Position numbers and translations under genes: made by a program
Shown: positions 15,449-23,800 of the stretch, piece by piece
Position numbering within the stretch: position 1 is the stretch's first letter
Layout: every line of letters starts with the position of its first letter
The notes under the pieces: generated by a model
Databases searched by the model: none
Seen by the model: the letters and a program-made list of their open reading frames with translations, nothing else
Told to the model about the DNA's origin: nothing
NCBI RefSeq assembly: GCF_002891435.1
Contig: NZ_POUC01000027.1
Coordinates: forward strand, 1 to 38,172
DNA from: Streptomyces cahuitamycinicus
GTDB lineage: Bacteria; Actinomycetota; Actinomycetes; Streptomycetales; Streptomycetaceae
Direction: 5' to 3'
DNA: 38,172 nt

Positions 15449-16426
15449 TCATGACACGCCCTGCTCGCGCAGCTCACGGGCCAGCTCGTACAGCCCCGCC
15501 AGGTCCATGCCCTCGGCGAACAGCGGCAGTTCGTGCGACGGCAGGCCCAGTTCGGCCAGGACCGCGCGCTGCTCGTGCTCCAGCGTGTACCGCTCGGCGT
15601 ACTCCTCGGCCTGCGTGAGCAACGGGTCCACCAGCCGCTCGGCGTGCCCGCCGCGCCGCGCCCCGCCGAGCCCCACGGACGACAGGGACCGCGCGACAGT
15701 GGAACGCGGGACCGTCCGTACGAGTTCCAGATCGGTCTCGTCCAACACCTCCGGCCGGACCATGTTCACGATGATCCGCCCCACCGGCAGCCGGGCCGAA
15801 CGCAGCTCGGCGATGCCGTCCACGGTCTCCTGGACGGGCATCTCCTCCAGCAGCGTCACCAGGTGCACGGCCGTCTCGGACGACTTCAGCACCCGCATCA
15901 CGGCCTGCGCCTGATTGTGTATCGGGCCGATCTTGGCGAGTCCCGCGACCTCGTCGTTCACGTTCAAAAAGCGCGTGATCCGCCCGGTCGGCGGGGCGTC
16001 CATGACGACGTAGTCGTAGGTGAACCGCCCGCTGCGCTCCTTGCGCCGCACCGCCTCGCACGCCTTGCCGGTCAGGAGGACGTCCCTGAGGCCGGGCGCG
16101 ATGGTGGTGGCGAAGTCGATCGCGCCGAGCTTCTTCAGGGCCCGTCCGGCGCTGCCCAGCTTGTAGAACATCTGGAGGTAGTCCAGAAGGGCCAGTTCGG
16201 GGTCGATGGCGAGTGCGTACACCTCCCCGCCCCCGGGTGCTACCGCGATTTTCCGTTCCTCATAAGGCAGCGCTTCCGTTTCGAAGAGCTGCGCGATGCC
16301 CTGACGGCCCTCGACCTCGACGAGAAGCGTCCGCTTCCCCTCCGTGGCCAGGGCCAGCGCTAGGGCCGCGGCCACCGTGGTCTTGCCGGTACCGCCCTTG
16401 CCACTGACGACCTGGAGCCTGCTCAC
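15449..16426 (-). CDS. ArsA/Get3-like P-loop ATPase (first of a pair)
   Basis: A 325-aa ATPase with the deviant-type P-loop GKGGTGKTT (9-17; both lysines K10 and K15 present as in ArsA/Get3/MinD), VMDAPPTGRITRFL as switch II, and LLEEMPVQETVDGI. A GTG start at 16426 is preceded at 7 nt by TAGGCT on the minus strand, so the mRNA is probably leaderless. The partner gene follows after 184 bp. Pairs of such ATPases beside WhiB-like genes are conserved across actinobacteria; whether they form a heterodimer like the two halves of ArsA is inference. Confidence 0.9.
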   Translation of the reverse strand: MSRLQVVSGKGGTGKTTVAAALALALATEGKRTLLVEVEGRQGIAQLFETEALPYEERKIAVAPGGGEVYALAIDPELALLDYLQMFYKLGSAGRALKKLGAIDFATTIAPGLRDVLLTGKACEAVRRKERSGRFTYDYVVMDAPPTGRITRFLNVNDEVAGLAKIGPIHNQAQAVMRVLKSSETAVHLVTLLEEMPVQETVDGIAELRSARLPVGRIIVNMVRPEVLDETDLELVRTVPRSTVARSLSSVGLGGARRGGHAERLVDPLLTQAEEYAERYTLEHEQRAVLAELGLPSHELPLFAEGMDLAGLYELARELREQGVS

Positions 16427-16533
16427 GTATTCGAGCCTAACCAGTTCGTGCCCGGGCTACGCGGGAGGCTGTGGATAACCGGTGCCGTAGTCGGCCGCGT
16501 GGGCCCTGCCCGCCAGCGGCTAGAGTCGGCCGC

Positions 16534-16692
16534 ATGACCAAGTGGGAATACTCAACCGTGCCGCTGCTCGTCCACGCCACGAAGCAGATTCTGGACACCT
16601 GGGGCGAGGACGGCTGGGAGCTCGTCCAGGTCGTGCCCGGGCCGAACAACCCCGAGCAGCTCGTCGCCTACCTGAAGCGGGAGAAGCAGTAG
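16534..16692 (+). CDS. DUF4177 domain-containing small protein
   Basis: A 52-aa protein, MTKWEYSTVPLL...EDGWELVQVVPG...LVAYLKREKQ, matching the short DUF4177 family (KWEY start, GxxGWELV core). Function unknown. TAGAGT lies 7 nt before the ATG, pointing to a leaderless transcript and supporting this start over an upstream ATG. The last G of its TAG is the first base of the next gene's GTG, so the two are translationally coupled. Confidence 0.9.
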   Translation: MTKWEYSTVPLLVHATKQILDTWGEDGWELVQVVPGPNNPEQLVAYLKREKQ

Positions 16693-17153
16693 TGGGCGCC
16701 GTCGAGGCGAAGCTGGCCGAGCTCGGCCTGAGCCTGCCCGACGTGGTCCCGCCGCTCGCCGCCTACCAGCCGGCCGTGCAGTCCGGGCCGTACGTCTACA
16801 CCGCCGGGCAGCTCCCGATGGTGGACGGCAAGCTTCCGGTCACCGGCAAGGTCGGTGCCGAGGTCACCCCGGAGGAGGCCAAGGAGCTGGCACGCACGTG
16901 TGCGCTGAACGCCCTGGCCGCCGTGAAATCCGTCGCCGGTGACCTGGACCGCATCGCGCGCGTGGTGAAGGTCGTCGGCTTCGTGGCCTCGGCCTCGGAC
17001 TTCACGGGCCAGCCCGCGGTGCTGAACGGCGCGAGCGAGCTGCTCGGCGAGGTCCTCGGCGACAAGGGCGTGCACGCGCGCAGCGCGGTGGGCGTGGCGG
17101 TGCTGCCGCTGGACGCACCGGTCGAGGTCGAGATCCAGGTCGAGCTCGCGTAG
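16692..17153 (+). CDS. RidA family protein (YjgF/YER057c/UK114)
   Basis: A 153-aa protein of the RidA superfamily: YVYTAGQLPMVDGKLPVTGKVG, CALNALAAVKSVAGDLDRIARVVKVVGFV and ARSAVGVAVLPLDAPVEVEIQVEL. RidA proteins hydrolyse reactive enamines/imines made by PLP enzymes. This subgroup, with its longer YTAGQLP and RSAVGVA sequence, may lack the canonical arginine in the usual context, so deaminase activity is not certain. The GTG start overlaps the previous stop by one base. Confidence 0.9.
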   Translation: MGAVEAKLAELGLSLPDVVPPLAAYQPAVQSGPYVYTAGQLPMVDGKLPVTGKVGAEVTPEEAKELARTCALNALAAVKSVAGDLDRIARVVKVVGFVASASDFTGQPAVLNGASELLGEVLGDKGVHARSAVGVAVLPLDAPVEVEIQVELA

Positions 17154-17236
17154 CACCCTCTTCGGGGGCCTCAGCTGCGGGATCCGGCTCCGGTGGCCAC
17201 TCGAACATCCGCCCGTCACGGGATAGCCTCGCGCCC

Positions 17237-18106
17237 ATGGCGAACGGTCAGTGGTACCCCCCGGAGTGGCCGGACCGCATCCGCGCACTCGCGGCCGGCA
17301 CCCTCACCCCGGTGACCCCGAAGCGCGCGGCCACCGTCATGCTCCTGAAGGACACCGGCAGTGGCACGGCCGTCCACATGCTGCGCAGACGCGCCTCCAT
17401 GGCCTTCGCGGGAGGCGCGTACGCGTATCCGGGCGGCGGTGTCGACCCGCGCGACGACGACCACCACGTCCGCTGGGCGGGCCCCACGCGCGCGTGGTGG
17501 GCGGACCGGCTCGACGTCGACGAGACGGCGGCCCAGGCGATCGTCTGCGCGGCCGTACGCGAGATGTACGAGGAGGCGGGCGTGCTGCTGGCCGGGCCGG
17601 GCGCCGACTCGGTCGTCGGTGACACCACGGGTGCCGACTGGGAGGCGGACCGGGCCGCCCTGGTCGCCCGGGACCTGTCCTTCGCGGAGTTCCTGGACCG
17701 CCGCGGCCTGGTCCTGCGCTCCGACCTGCTCGGCGCCTGGACCCGCTGGATCACCCCGGAGTTCGAGTCCCGCCGCTACGACACCTGGTTCTTCGTGGCC
17801 GCGCTTCCCGAGAGGCAGCGCACCCGGAACGCCTCCACGGAGGCCGACCGCACGGTGTGGATCGCCCCGCACGAGGCGGCGGCCGGGTACGACAAGGGCG
17901 AGCTGCTGATGATGCCGCCGACGATCGCGACCCTGCGTCAGCTGACGGCGTACGGGACGGCCGCCGGGGCGCTCGACGCCGCCCCGGAGCGTGACCTCAC
18001 GCCCGTCCTGGCCACCGCCCGCCTGGCGGACGGGGAGATCGTGCTCTCCTGGCCGGGCCACGACGAGTTCACCAAGCACATCGCGACCGGTGGAGCAACC
18101 GCATGA
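17237..18106 (+). CDS. NUDIX hydrolase (long-insert type)
   Basis: A 289-aa protein with a NUDIX box split by a long insert: GGAYAYPGGGVDPRD (about 56-70) and then, after about 30 residues, AAVREMYEEAGVLL, which carries the REx2EExG metal site. This architecture is that of NUDT19-like hydrolases (acyl-CoA or related diphosphatases); the substrate here is unknown. The ATG is preceded at 7 nt by TAGCCT, so the transcript is probably leaderless. The stop overlaps the next gene's start (ATGA), so NUDIX and MBL hydrolases are made together. Confidence 0.88.
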   Translation: MANGQWYPPEWPDRIRALAAGTLTPVTPKRAATVMLLKDTGSGTAVHMLRRRASMAFAGGAYAYPGGGVDPRDDDHHVRWAGPTRAWWADRLDVDETAAQAIVCAAVREMYEEAGVLLAGPGADSVVGDTTGADWEADRAALVARDLSFAEFLDRRGLVLRSDLLGAWTRWITPEFESRRYDTWFFVAALPERQRTRNASTEADRTVWIAPHEAAAGYDKGELLMMPPTIATLRQLTAYGTAAGALDAAPERDLTPVLATARLADGEIVLSWPGHDEFTKHIATGGATA

Positions 18107-18933
18107 CGGACGCAAGCGCCCTTCCCGGCCAGCCCCGCGGCGGGGTCCTCTCGGGGCCCGCCACCGCGCGGGCCGTGAACGTCCTGGCCCCCAACGCGTC
18201 GGCTATGACCCTGGACGGCACGAACACCTGGATCGTCTCCGAGCCCGGCTCGGACCTGGCCGTGGTGGTCGACCCGGGTCCGCTGGACGACGGGCACCTG
18301 CGCCAGGTCGTCGCCACGGCCGAGCAGGCCGGCAAGCGCGTCGCCCTGACCCTGCTGACCCACGGCCACCCCGACCACGCGGAGGGCGCCGCCCGGTTCG
18401 CCGAACTGACCGCCACGCGGGTGCGTGCCCTCGACCCGGCACTGCGGCTGGGCGGGGAGGGCCTGGCCGCCGGAGACGTCATCACCACCGGCGGACTGGA
18501 ACTGCGCGTCGTACCGACCCCAGGTCACACCTCCGACTCCCTCTGCTTCCACCTCCCGGCCGACCGGGCGGTCCTCACCGGCGACACGGTCCTCGGCCGC
18601 GGCACGACGGTCGTGGCCCACCCCGACGGACGCCTCGGCGACTACCTGGACTCCCTGCGCCGCCTGCGCTCCCTCACGGTCGACGACGGCGTCCACACCG
18701 TCCTGCCCGGCCACGGCCCCGTCCTGGACGACGCCCAGGGCGCCGTCGAGTACTACCTCGCCCACCGCGCCACCCGCCTCGCCCAGGTGGAAACGGCCGT
18801 GGAGGACGGCTACCGCACCCCGCCCGCGGTCGTGGCCCACGTCTACGCGGACGTGGACCGCTCCCTGTGGCCGGCGGCGGAACTCTCGGTACGGGCGCAG
18901 ATGGACTATCTGGAGGATCACGGGCTCATCTAG
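18103..18933 (+). CDS. MBL-fold metallo-hydrolase
   Basis: A 276-aa metallo-beta-lactamase-fold protein. The zinc motif is LLTHGHPDHAEG (HxHxDH), with PTPGHTSDS, LTGDTVLG and LPGHGPV supplying the remaining ligands. The C-terminal RATRLAQVETAVEDG...VYADVDRSLWPAAELSVRAQMDYLEDHGLI is the winged-helix tail of LACTB2-like members, which includes RNases and thioester hydrolases. It starts inside the stop of the NUDIX gene. In mycobacteria its homologue (Rv3677c, from memory) also sits beside crp. Confidence 0.92.
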   Translation: MTDASALPGQPRGGVLSGPATARAVNVLAPNASAMTLDGTNTWIVSEPGSDLAVVVDPGPLDDGHLRQVVATAEQAGKRVALTLLTHGHPDHAEGAARFAELTATRVRALDPALRLGGEGLAAGDVITTGGLELRVVPTPGHTSDSLCFHLPADRAVLTGDTVLGRGTTVVAHPDGRLGDYLDSLRRLRSLTVDDGVHTVLPGHGPVLDDAQGAVEYYLAHRATRLAQVETAVEDGYRTPPAVVAHVYADVDRSLWPAAELSVRAQMDYLEDHGLI

Positions 18934-19113
18934 GGCCCTCAGGACGCGGCCGGAGCCCCAAGGGAGGCGGCCAGCGCTCTCAAGGAGGCGGCCCTTTGAC
19001 CCCGGGCACGTACTCTCCGGCGATCCAGTGACCGAGAAGCCCGCCCGGGCGAGGAAGCCACATGCCGGGGGCAGGGCCGTCGTAGGTCGCGCTTTCCGCT
19101 TCCTTGACGACGT

Positions 19114-19144
19114 CGGGCCCCGTCTCGCGAGGAGACGGGGCCCG
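19114..19144. terminator. Bidirectional terminator between the MBL hydrolase gene and crp
   Basis: CGGGCCCCGTCTC (19114-19126) pairs perfectly with 19132-19144 around a 5-nt loop, giving a 13-bp stem that can end both converging transcripts. Confidence 0.8.
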
Positions 19145-19167
19145 ATGACGTACGGCCAGGTGTGCGG

Positions 19168-19842
19168 TCAGCGTGAGCGCTTGGCGAGGCGTTCCACGTC
19201 CAGGAGGATCACGGCGCGGGCCTCCAGGCGCAGCCAGCCGCGCTGGGCGAAGTCCGCGAGGGCCTTGTTGACCGTCTCGCGGGACGCGCCGACCAACTGG
19301 GCCAGCTCTTCCTGCGTGAGGTCGTGCACGACGTGGATGCCCTCCTCGGACTGCACGCCGAACCGGCGCGACAGGTCGAGCAGGGCGCGGGCGACGCGGC
19401 CTGGGACGTCCGAGAAGACGAGGTCCGACATCGCGTCGTTGGTCTTGCGGAGCCGGCGTGCGACGGCGCGCAGGAGCGCCGTGGCCACCTCCGGGCGGGC
19501 GTTCAGCCAGGGCTGGAGGTCGCCGTGGCCGAGGCCGAGCAGCTTGACCTCGGTCAGTGCCGTGGCGGTCGCGGTGCGGGGGCCCGGGTCGAACAGCGAC
19601 AGCTCGCCGATGAGCTCGCTGGGGCCGACCACGGCCAGCATGTTCTCGCGGCCGTCGGGGGACGTGCGGTGGAGCTTCACCTTGCCCTCTGTGACCACGT
19701 ACAGGCGGTCTCCGGGGTCGCCCTCATGGAACAGCGAGTCACCGCGGGCGAGGGTCACCTCACTCATGGAGGCGCGGAGCTCCGCGGCCTGCTCGTCATC
19801 GAGCGCCGCGAAGAGCGGATTGCGCCGCAGAACGTCGTCCAC
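19168..19842 (-). CDS. crp: Crp/Fnr-family cAMP-type regulator
   Basis: A 224-aa protein, the length I recall for S. coelicolor Crp (SCO3571). The cyclic-nucleotide domain (about 10-125) contains GDPGDRLYVVTEGKVKLH and GELSLFDPGPRTATATAL, where the Arg-Thr-Ala phosphate-binding segment is present. The C-terminal winged helix (about 150-224) has TQEELAQLVGASRETVNKAL as recognition helix. It controls germination and secondary metabolism in Streptomyces (known for the family). The GTG at 19842 was chosen because AAGGAGA lies 7 nt upstream; a longer frame exists but has no such site. A Crp-type box lies about 90 bp upstream. Confidence 0.95.
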   Translation of the reverse strand: MDDVLRRNPLFAALDDEQAAELRASMSEVTLARGDSLFHEGDPGDRLYVVTEGKVKLHRTSPDGRENMLAVVGPSELIGELSLFDPGPRTATATALTEVKLLGLGHGDLQPWLNARPEVATALLRAVARRLRKTNDAMSDLVFSDVPGRVARALLDLSRRFGVQSEEGIHVVHDLTQEELAQLVGASRETVNKALADFAQRGWLRLEARAVILLDVERLAKRSR

Positions 19843-19931
19843 GAGTTCTCTCCTTGTCGACCTGCTCAGGGGGTCTTGCTCCCCCGTGTACCGAGGGACC
19901 GTGGTGCCCATTTTGTCGGGCAGTCCAAACA

Positions 19932-19945
19932 GTGTGATCTGTCAC
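19932..19945. promoter_or_regulatory. Candidate Crp binding site in the crp-nth intergenic region
   Basis: GTGTGATCTGTCAC fits the motif GTG-N6-GNCAC reported for Streptomyces Crp and also contains the palindrome TGTGA-TCTG-TCACA. It lies between divergent crp and nth starts and could mediate autoregulation. Confidence 0.55.
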
Positions 19946-20036
19946 AAGGATGCCGCACACGTGTCCCGGGGTACGCGGCAGGGGTCCAATTGGGCGCCGG
20001 TCCTCAGGGGCCGGGGCGGATGTCGGTGCCGGGCCT

Positions 20037-20042
20037 TAGGCT
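20037..20042 (+). promoter_or_regulatory. -10-type box TAGGCT directly before nth (leaderless)
   Basis: TAGGCT ends 6 nt before the GTG start. The same TANNNT-N6/7-start arrangement is found at the PBP, ArsA-like, DUF4177, NUDIX, Fic-like and HAD genes. Confidence 0.6.
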
Positions 20043-20048
20043 GGCCGG

Positions 20049-21173
20049 GTGTCCAAATCGCCGGTGAGAGCACAGGCCGAGGGGGCTGCGCGGGTGGTTG
20101 TACGTCGCAATTCCGCTGTGGGCGAACAGAGCCCCGATGGCGGTAGGAAAACGGCGAAACGGAACAAGGCGGAGCCGGTGAAGAAGGCCGCCTCCGCGAG
20201 GAGGGCCGCGCCAGCGAAGAAGACCGCTTCCGGGAAGGAGCCCGCGTCCACGACGAAGGGCGCCTCCGCGAAGAAGGCCGCGAAGGGCGCTGCCGTGAAG
20301 AAGGCGCCCGCCGCCAAGAAGGTCGCGGTCGCGCCCAAGAAGGCCACGGCCCGCATCAAGGGCACCGCCCCCGCCAGGACCGTCGTCCACCCGCCGGGTG
20401 ACGAGTCGCGTACCGCCCTGGTCCGCCGGGCCCGCCGCATCAACCGCGAGCTCGCCGAGGTCTTTCCGTACGCACACCCCGAGCTGGACTTCGAGAACCC
20501 ATTCCAACTGGTCGTCGCCACCGTCCTGTCCGCCCAGACGACCGACCTGCGCGTCAACCAGACGACACCCTCCCTCTTCGCCAAGTACCCGACCCCGGAG
20601 GACCTGTCCGCCGCCAACCCCGAGGAGGTGGAGGAGATCCTCCGCCCGTGCGGTTTCTTCCGGGCCAAGACGAAATCGGTGATAGGGCTGTCGAAGGCCC
20701 TGGTGGAGGACTTCGGCGGTGAGGTTCCCGGTCGGCTGGAAGACCTCGTCAAGCTGCCCGGCGTGGGCCGCAAGACCGCGTTCGTCGTGCTGGGCAATGC
20801 CTTCGGCCGCCCCGGCATCACCGTGGACACGCACTTCCAGCGCCTGGTGCGCCGCTGGCGGTGGACCGGTGAGAGTGACCCGGACAAGATCGAGGCGGCC
20901 GTCGGCGCGCTCTTCCCCAAGAGTGACTGGACGGACCTCTCGCACCACGTGATCTGGCACGGCCGCCGCATCTGCCACGCCCGCAAGCCCGCGTGCGGCG
21001 CCTGCCCGATCGCCCCGCTCTGCCCGGCGTACGGCGAGGGCGAGACCGACCCGGAGAAGGCGAAGAAGCTCCTCAAGTACGAGAAGGGCGGCTTCCCGGG
21101 CCAGCGTCTGAAGCCGCCGCAGGCCTACCTGGACGCGGGCGGCACACCGGCGCCGCCGCTGGGGGCCGGATGA
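20049..21173 (+). CDS. nth: Endonuclease III with lysine/alanine-rich N-terminal extension
   Basis: A 374-aa base-excision DNA glycosylase/AP lyase. The catalytic core begins near 118 ([14 protein letters not shown]). The helix-hairpin-helix LPGVGRKTA carries K242, and D260 in VDTHF stands 18 residues later, as K120/D138 do in E. coli. The iron-sulfur loop C309-x6-C316-x2-C319-x5-C325 is intact. Residues 1-117 are not part of the usual enzyme: they are Lys/Ala-rich repeats ([35 protein letters not shown]) similar to histone H1 or HupS tails and probably bind DNA. The GTG start follows TAGGCT by 6 nt. Divergent from crp. Confidence 0.94.
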   Translation: MSKSPVRAQAEGAARVVVRRNSAVGEQSPDGGRKTAKRNKAEPVKKAASARRAAPAKKTASGKEPASTTKGASAKKAAKGAAVKKAPAAKKVAVAPKKATARIKGTAPARTVVHPPGDESRTALVRRARRINRELAEVFPYAHPELDFENPFQLVVATVLSAQTTDLRVNQTTPSLFAKYPTPEDLSAANPEEVEEILRPCGFFRAKTKSVIGLSKALVEDFGGEVPGRLEDLVKLPGVGRKTAFVVLGNAFGRPGITVDTHFQRLVRRWRWTGESDPDKIEAAVGALFPKSDWTDLSHHVIWHGRRICHARKPACGACPIAPLCPAYGEGETDPEKAKKLLKYEKGGFPGQRLKPPQAYLDAGGTPAPPLGAG

Positions 21174-21339
21174 GCCGCCCGGACCGCCCGGACCGCCTGA
21201 AACATCCGATCCGCCGCCCGAGCGGCCCGGTGCGCCCCCCTGGGGGCCTGACGCGCCGCCCGTTCAGGGGATCCCGGCCGCTCGCGGAACGATCTCGGGG
21301 CCGTCGCGCGTTGGATGCGGCAGGACGACGGGGGTGGCG

Positions 21340-22035
21340 ATGACGCGCGCGAGCGACACACAGGACGGCCCGGTGGCGTTGAGCAAGGACGGGCTGCCCG
21401 GCTGGCTGGACCCGGTGGTGCACGCCGTGGAGACCGTCCGGCCGGGGCAGCTGAGCCGGTTCCTTCCGCCGGAGGACGGCGCCGGGCGGCAGTCCGCCGT
21501 GCTGGTCCTGTTCGGTGAGGGCACGCACGGGCCGGAGCTGCTGCTCATGGAGCGTGCGAGCTCCCTCCGCTCGCACCCCGGCCAGCCCTCCTTCCCGGGC
21601 GGTGCCCTCGACCCGGAGGACGGCGACCCGTCCGGTGACGGCCCGCTGCGTGCCGCCCTGCGCGAGGCGGAGGAGGAGACCGGCCTCGATCCCTCCGGCG
21701 TGCAGCTCTTCGGCGCCCTGCCCCGGCTCTACATCCCGGTCAGCGGCTTCGTCGTCACTCCGGTACTGGGCTGGTGGCGGGAGCCGAGCCCGGTCGGGGT
21801 CGTCGATCCGAACGAGACCGCCAGGGTCTTCACCGTCCCCGTGGTGGATCTCACGGATCCCGCCAACCGGGCCACCACCGTCCACCCCAGCGGCCACCGA
21901 GGTCCGGCATTTCTGGTCGAATCCGCCCTTGTCTGGGGTTTCACGGCCGGAATCATCGACCGGCTGCTGCACTTCGCGGGCTGGGAGCGGCCCTGGGACC
22001 GCGAGAAGCAGGTCCCCCTCGACTGGCGCGCATGA
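21340..22035 (+). CDS. CoA pyrophosphatase-type NUDIX hydrolase
   Basis: A 231-aa protein with the signature of the CoA diphosphatase (NudL/YeaB) group: SLRSHPGQPSFPGGALDPED, followed by ALREAEEETGLDPS (NUDIX box REx2EExGL). The SHPGQ-S/I-SFPGG stretch is the UPF0035/CoA-specific element. Predicted reaction: CoA to phosphopantetheine and 3',5'-ADP. A start at ATG 21340 with GGGGGT nearby is preferred over the GTG six bases upstream. It is followed 13 bp later by the MarP-like gene, as in mycobacteria (Rv3672c-Rv3671c, from memory). Confidence 0.9.
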   Translation: MTRASDTQDGPVALSKDGLPGWLDPVVHAVETVRPGQLSRFLPPEDGAGRQSAVLVLFGEGTHGPELLLMERASSLRSHPGQPSFPGGALDPEDGDPSGDGPLRAALREAEEETGLDPSGVQLFGALPRLYIPVSGFVVTPVLGWWREPSPVGVVDPNETARVFTVPVVDLTDPANRATTVHPSGHRGPAFLVESALVWGFTAGIIDRLLHFAGWERPWDREKQVPLDWRA

Positions 22036-22048
22036 CAGGGTGGCCTCC

Positions 22049-23248
22049 GTGAACGTGCTGGACATCTTGTTGCTGGTCGCCGCCGTGTGGTTCGCGGTCG
22101 TGGGGTACCGCCAGGGGTTCGTCGTCGGCATCCTGTCGGTGATCGGCTTCCTGGGCGGCGGCCTCGTCGCGGTCTACGTGCTGCCCGTCATCTGGGACGC
22201 GCTGACGGACAACGCGGAGGTGAACACGACCGCCGCCGTCATCGCGGTCGTCGTCGTCATCGTCTGCGCCTCCGTCGGCCAGGCCCTCACCACCCACCTC
22301 GGCAACAAGCTGCGCCGGCACATCACCTGGTCCCCGGCCCGGGCACTCGACGCCACCGGCGGCGCCCTGGTCAACGTCATGGCGATGCTCCTGGTCGCCT
22401 GGCTGATCGGCTCGGCCCTCGCGGGCACGACGCTGCCCACGCTCGGCAAGGAGGTCCGCAGCTCCAAGGTGCTGCTGGGCGTCTCGCAGGCCCTGCCGGA
22501 CCAAGCGGCCACCTGGTTCGCGGACTTCTCCTCCGTCCTCGCGCAGAACGGCTTCCCGCAGGTCTTCAGCCCGTTCTCCAACGAGCCGATCACCGACGTC
22601 CGGCCCCCGGACCCGGCGCTGGCCGACAGCCCGGTGGCCAGCCGCGCCCAGCGTTCCATCGTCAAGGTCATGGGCACGGCCCCGAGCTGCGGCAAGGTCC
22701 TGGAGGGCACCGGCTTCGTCTTCTCCGACCGCCGCGTGATGACCAACGCGCACGTGGTGGGCGGAGTCGACGAGCCGACGGTGCAGATAGGCGGCGAGGG
22801 CAGGAAGTACGACGCCCAGGTCGTGCTCTACGACTGGCGGCGCGACATCGCCGTCCTCGACGTGCCGAATCTCAAGGCACCCGCACTGCGGTTCACCGAG
22901 AAGGACGCGAGCAGCGGCGACGGCGCGATCGTCGCGGGCTTCCCGGAGAACGGGGCGTACGACGTGCGGGCCGCACGCGTGCGTGGCCGCATCTCGGCCA
23001 ACGGCCCGGACATCTACCACCGCGGCACGGTCCGCCGCGACGTCTACTCCCTGTTCGCGACCGTCCGCCAGGGCAACTCCGGCGGCCCGCTGCTCACCCC
23101 CGACGGCAAGGTCTACGGCGTGGTGTTCGCCAAGTCCCTCGACGACGCCGAGACCGGGTACGCGCTGACCGTGGACGAGATCCAGGAGGACATCACCAAG
23201 GGGCGCACCGCCAACCAGCAGGTGGGAAGCGACAGCTGCGCGCTCTAG
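22049..23248 (+). CDS. MarP-like membrane-anchored serine protease (CvpA + trypsin-like)
   Basis: A 399-aa protein. A CvpA-like N-terminal domain with four membrane segments (about 5-23, 27-48, 60-82, 103-125) is followed by a periplasmic-side trypsin-like domain. The triad is H235 (TNAHVVGG), D266 (RRDIAVLD) and S344 (GNSGGPLL). C214 and C397 match the positions of the disulfide pair in M. tuberculosis MarP (C214/C395), which also supports the GTG at 22049 as start. MarP senses acid and oxidative stress and cleaves cell wall hydrolases in mycobacteria; the substrate here is unknown. The TAG stop is the first three bases of the inverted-repeat element that follows. Confidence 0.93.
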   Translation: MNVLDILLLVAAVWFAVVGYRQGFVVGILSVIGFLGGGLVAVYVLPVIWDALTDNAEVNTTAAVIAVVVVIVCASVGQALTTHLGNKLRRHITWSPARALDATGGALVNVMAMLLVAWLIGSALAGTTLPTLGKEVRSSKVLLGVSQALPDQAATWFADFSSVLAQNGFPQVFSPFSNEPITDVRPPDPALADSPVASRAQRSIVKVMGTAPSCGKVLEGTGFVFSDRRVMTNAHVVGGVDEPTVQIGGEGRKYDAQVVLYDWRRDIAVLDVPNLKAPALRFTEKDASSGDGAIVAGFPENGAYDVRAARVRGRISANGPDIYHRGTVRRDVYSLFATVRQGNSGGPLLTPDGKVYGVVFAKSLDDAETGYALTVDEIQEDITKGRTANQQVGSDSCAL

Positions 23249-23412
23249 TGCTGCGACCGGAAAGGTTCACCGGCTTGCGACGCCCGGCACGGCACCTCGC
23301 CGCGTTGTCGCATCACCCGAAGTACGTCCAGTACGCGGGCGATGCTCCGCCTTGCGATGCACCGCACCGGACGCCGCAAGCTTTCCGGCAGACCTTTCCG
23401 GTCACAGCACTA
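23246..23412. mobile_element. MITE-like 167-bp element with 21-bp terminal inverted repeats
   Basis: The left end TAGTGCTGCGACCGGAAAGG plus T (23246-23266) and the complement of 23392-23412 match at 20 of 21 positions. The similarity continues inward (CCGG-CTTGCG-CG-CCGG) for about 50 bp on each side, so the whole unit can form a long hairpin. The middle has no open frame. It begins at the stop codon of the MarP-like gene. Size and symmetry suggest a non-autonomous mobile element or a dispersed palindrome; it can also act as a terminator. Confidence 0.65.
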
Positions 23413-23800
23413 GGCGCGGTGCCGAGGCAGCGGCGGTCGGGGCGTCACTCGCGCGGGTGGCGCCTCAGTCACGTGTGTGGCGCAGACGTACGGAGACCCA
23501 GCGGGCCCGGCGGCGGAGGATGCGCGGGATCCCCACCCTGGGATCCGCGGTCACCATCTGCGGTGCGCCGCTTCGCCGGTGAGGGTTCGTACCGCTCGCC
23601 GAGCGGCGATTGCGGGTTGCGTCACTGTAGTCGTGCGTCCAGCCCATACCCCGACGTGTGCCCCCGCCGCATGGTCGATAACCGCGCCCGGAGCGTCCAA
23701 TTGGCCTATGCGCCGGGCAAGTGGCCGTTCGTAGGACAAGCGTTCACGTGCCGGTGGCGGTGCCGGGTGCCGGGGTGCCGGTACCGGGCGGGCCGGCCGG
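23413..23800. other. Intergenic stretch with no assignable gene
   Basis: About 390 bp between the MITE-like element and the end of the hydrolase gene. Short open frames exist (for example 23465-23647 minus, ending WVSVRLRHT), but none has a ribosome site or recognisable relatives. Several GGTGCCGG repeats (23752-23785) precede the hydrolase stop and may serve as a terminator. Confidence 0.5.

Noticed and set aside
23465..23647. Possible 60-aa minus-strand gene ending WVSVRLRHT
   Set aside because: No ribosome site, no recognised relatives, and the composition is ordinary for random GC-rich frames.
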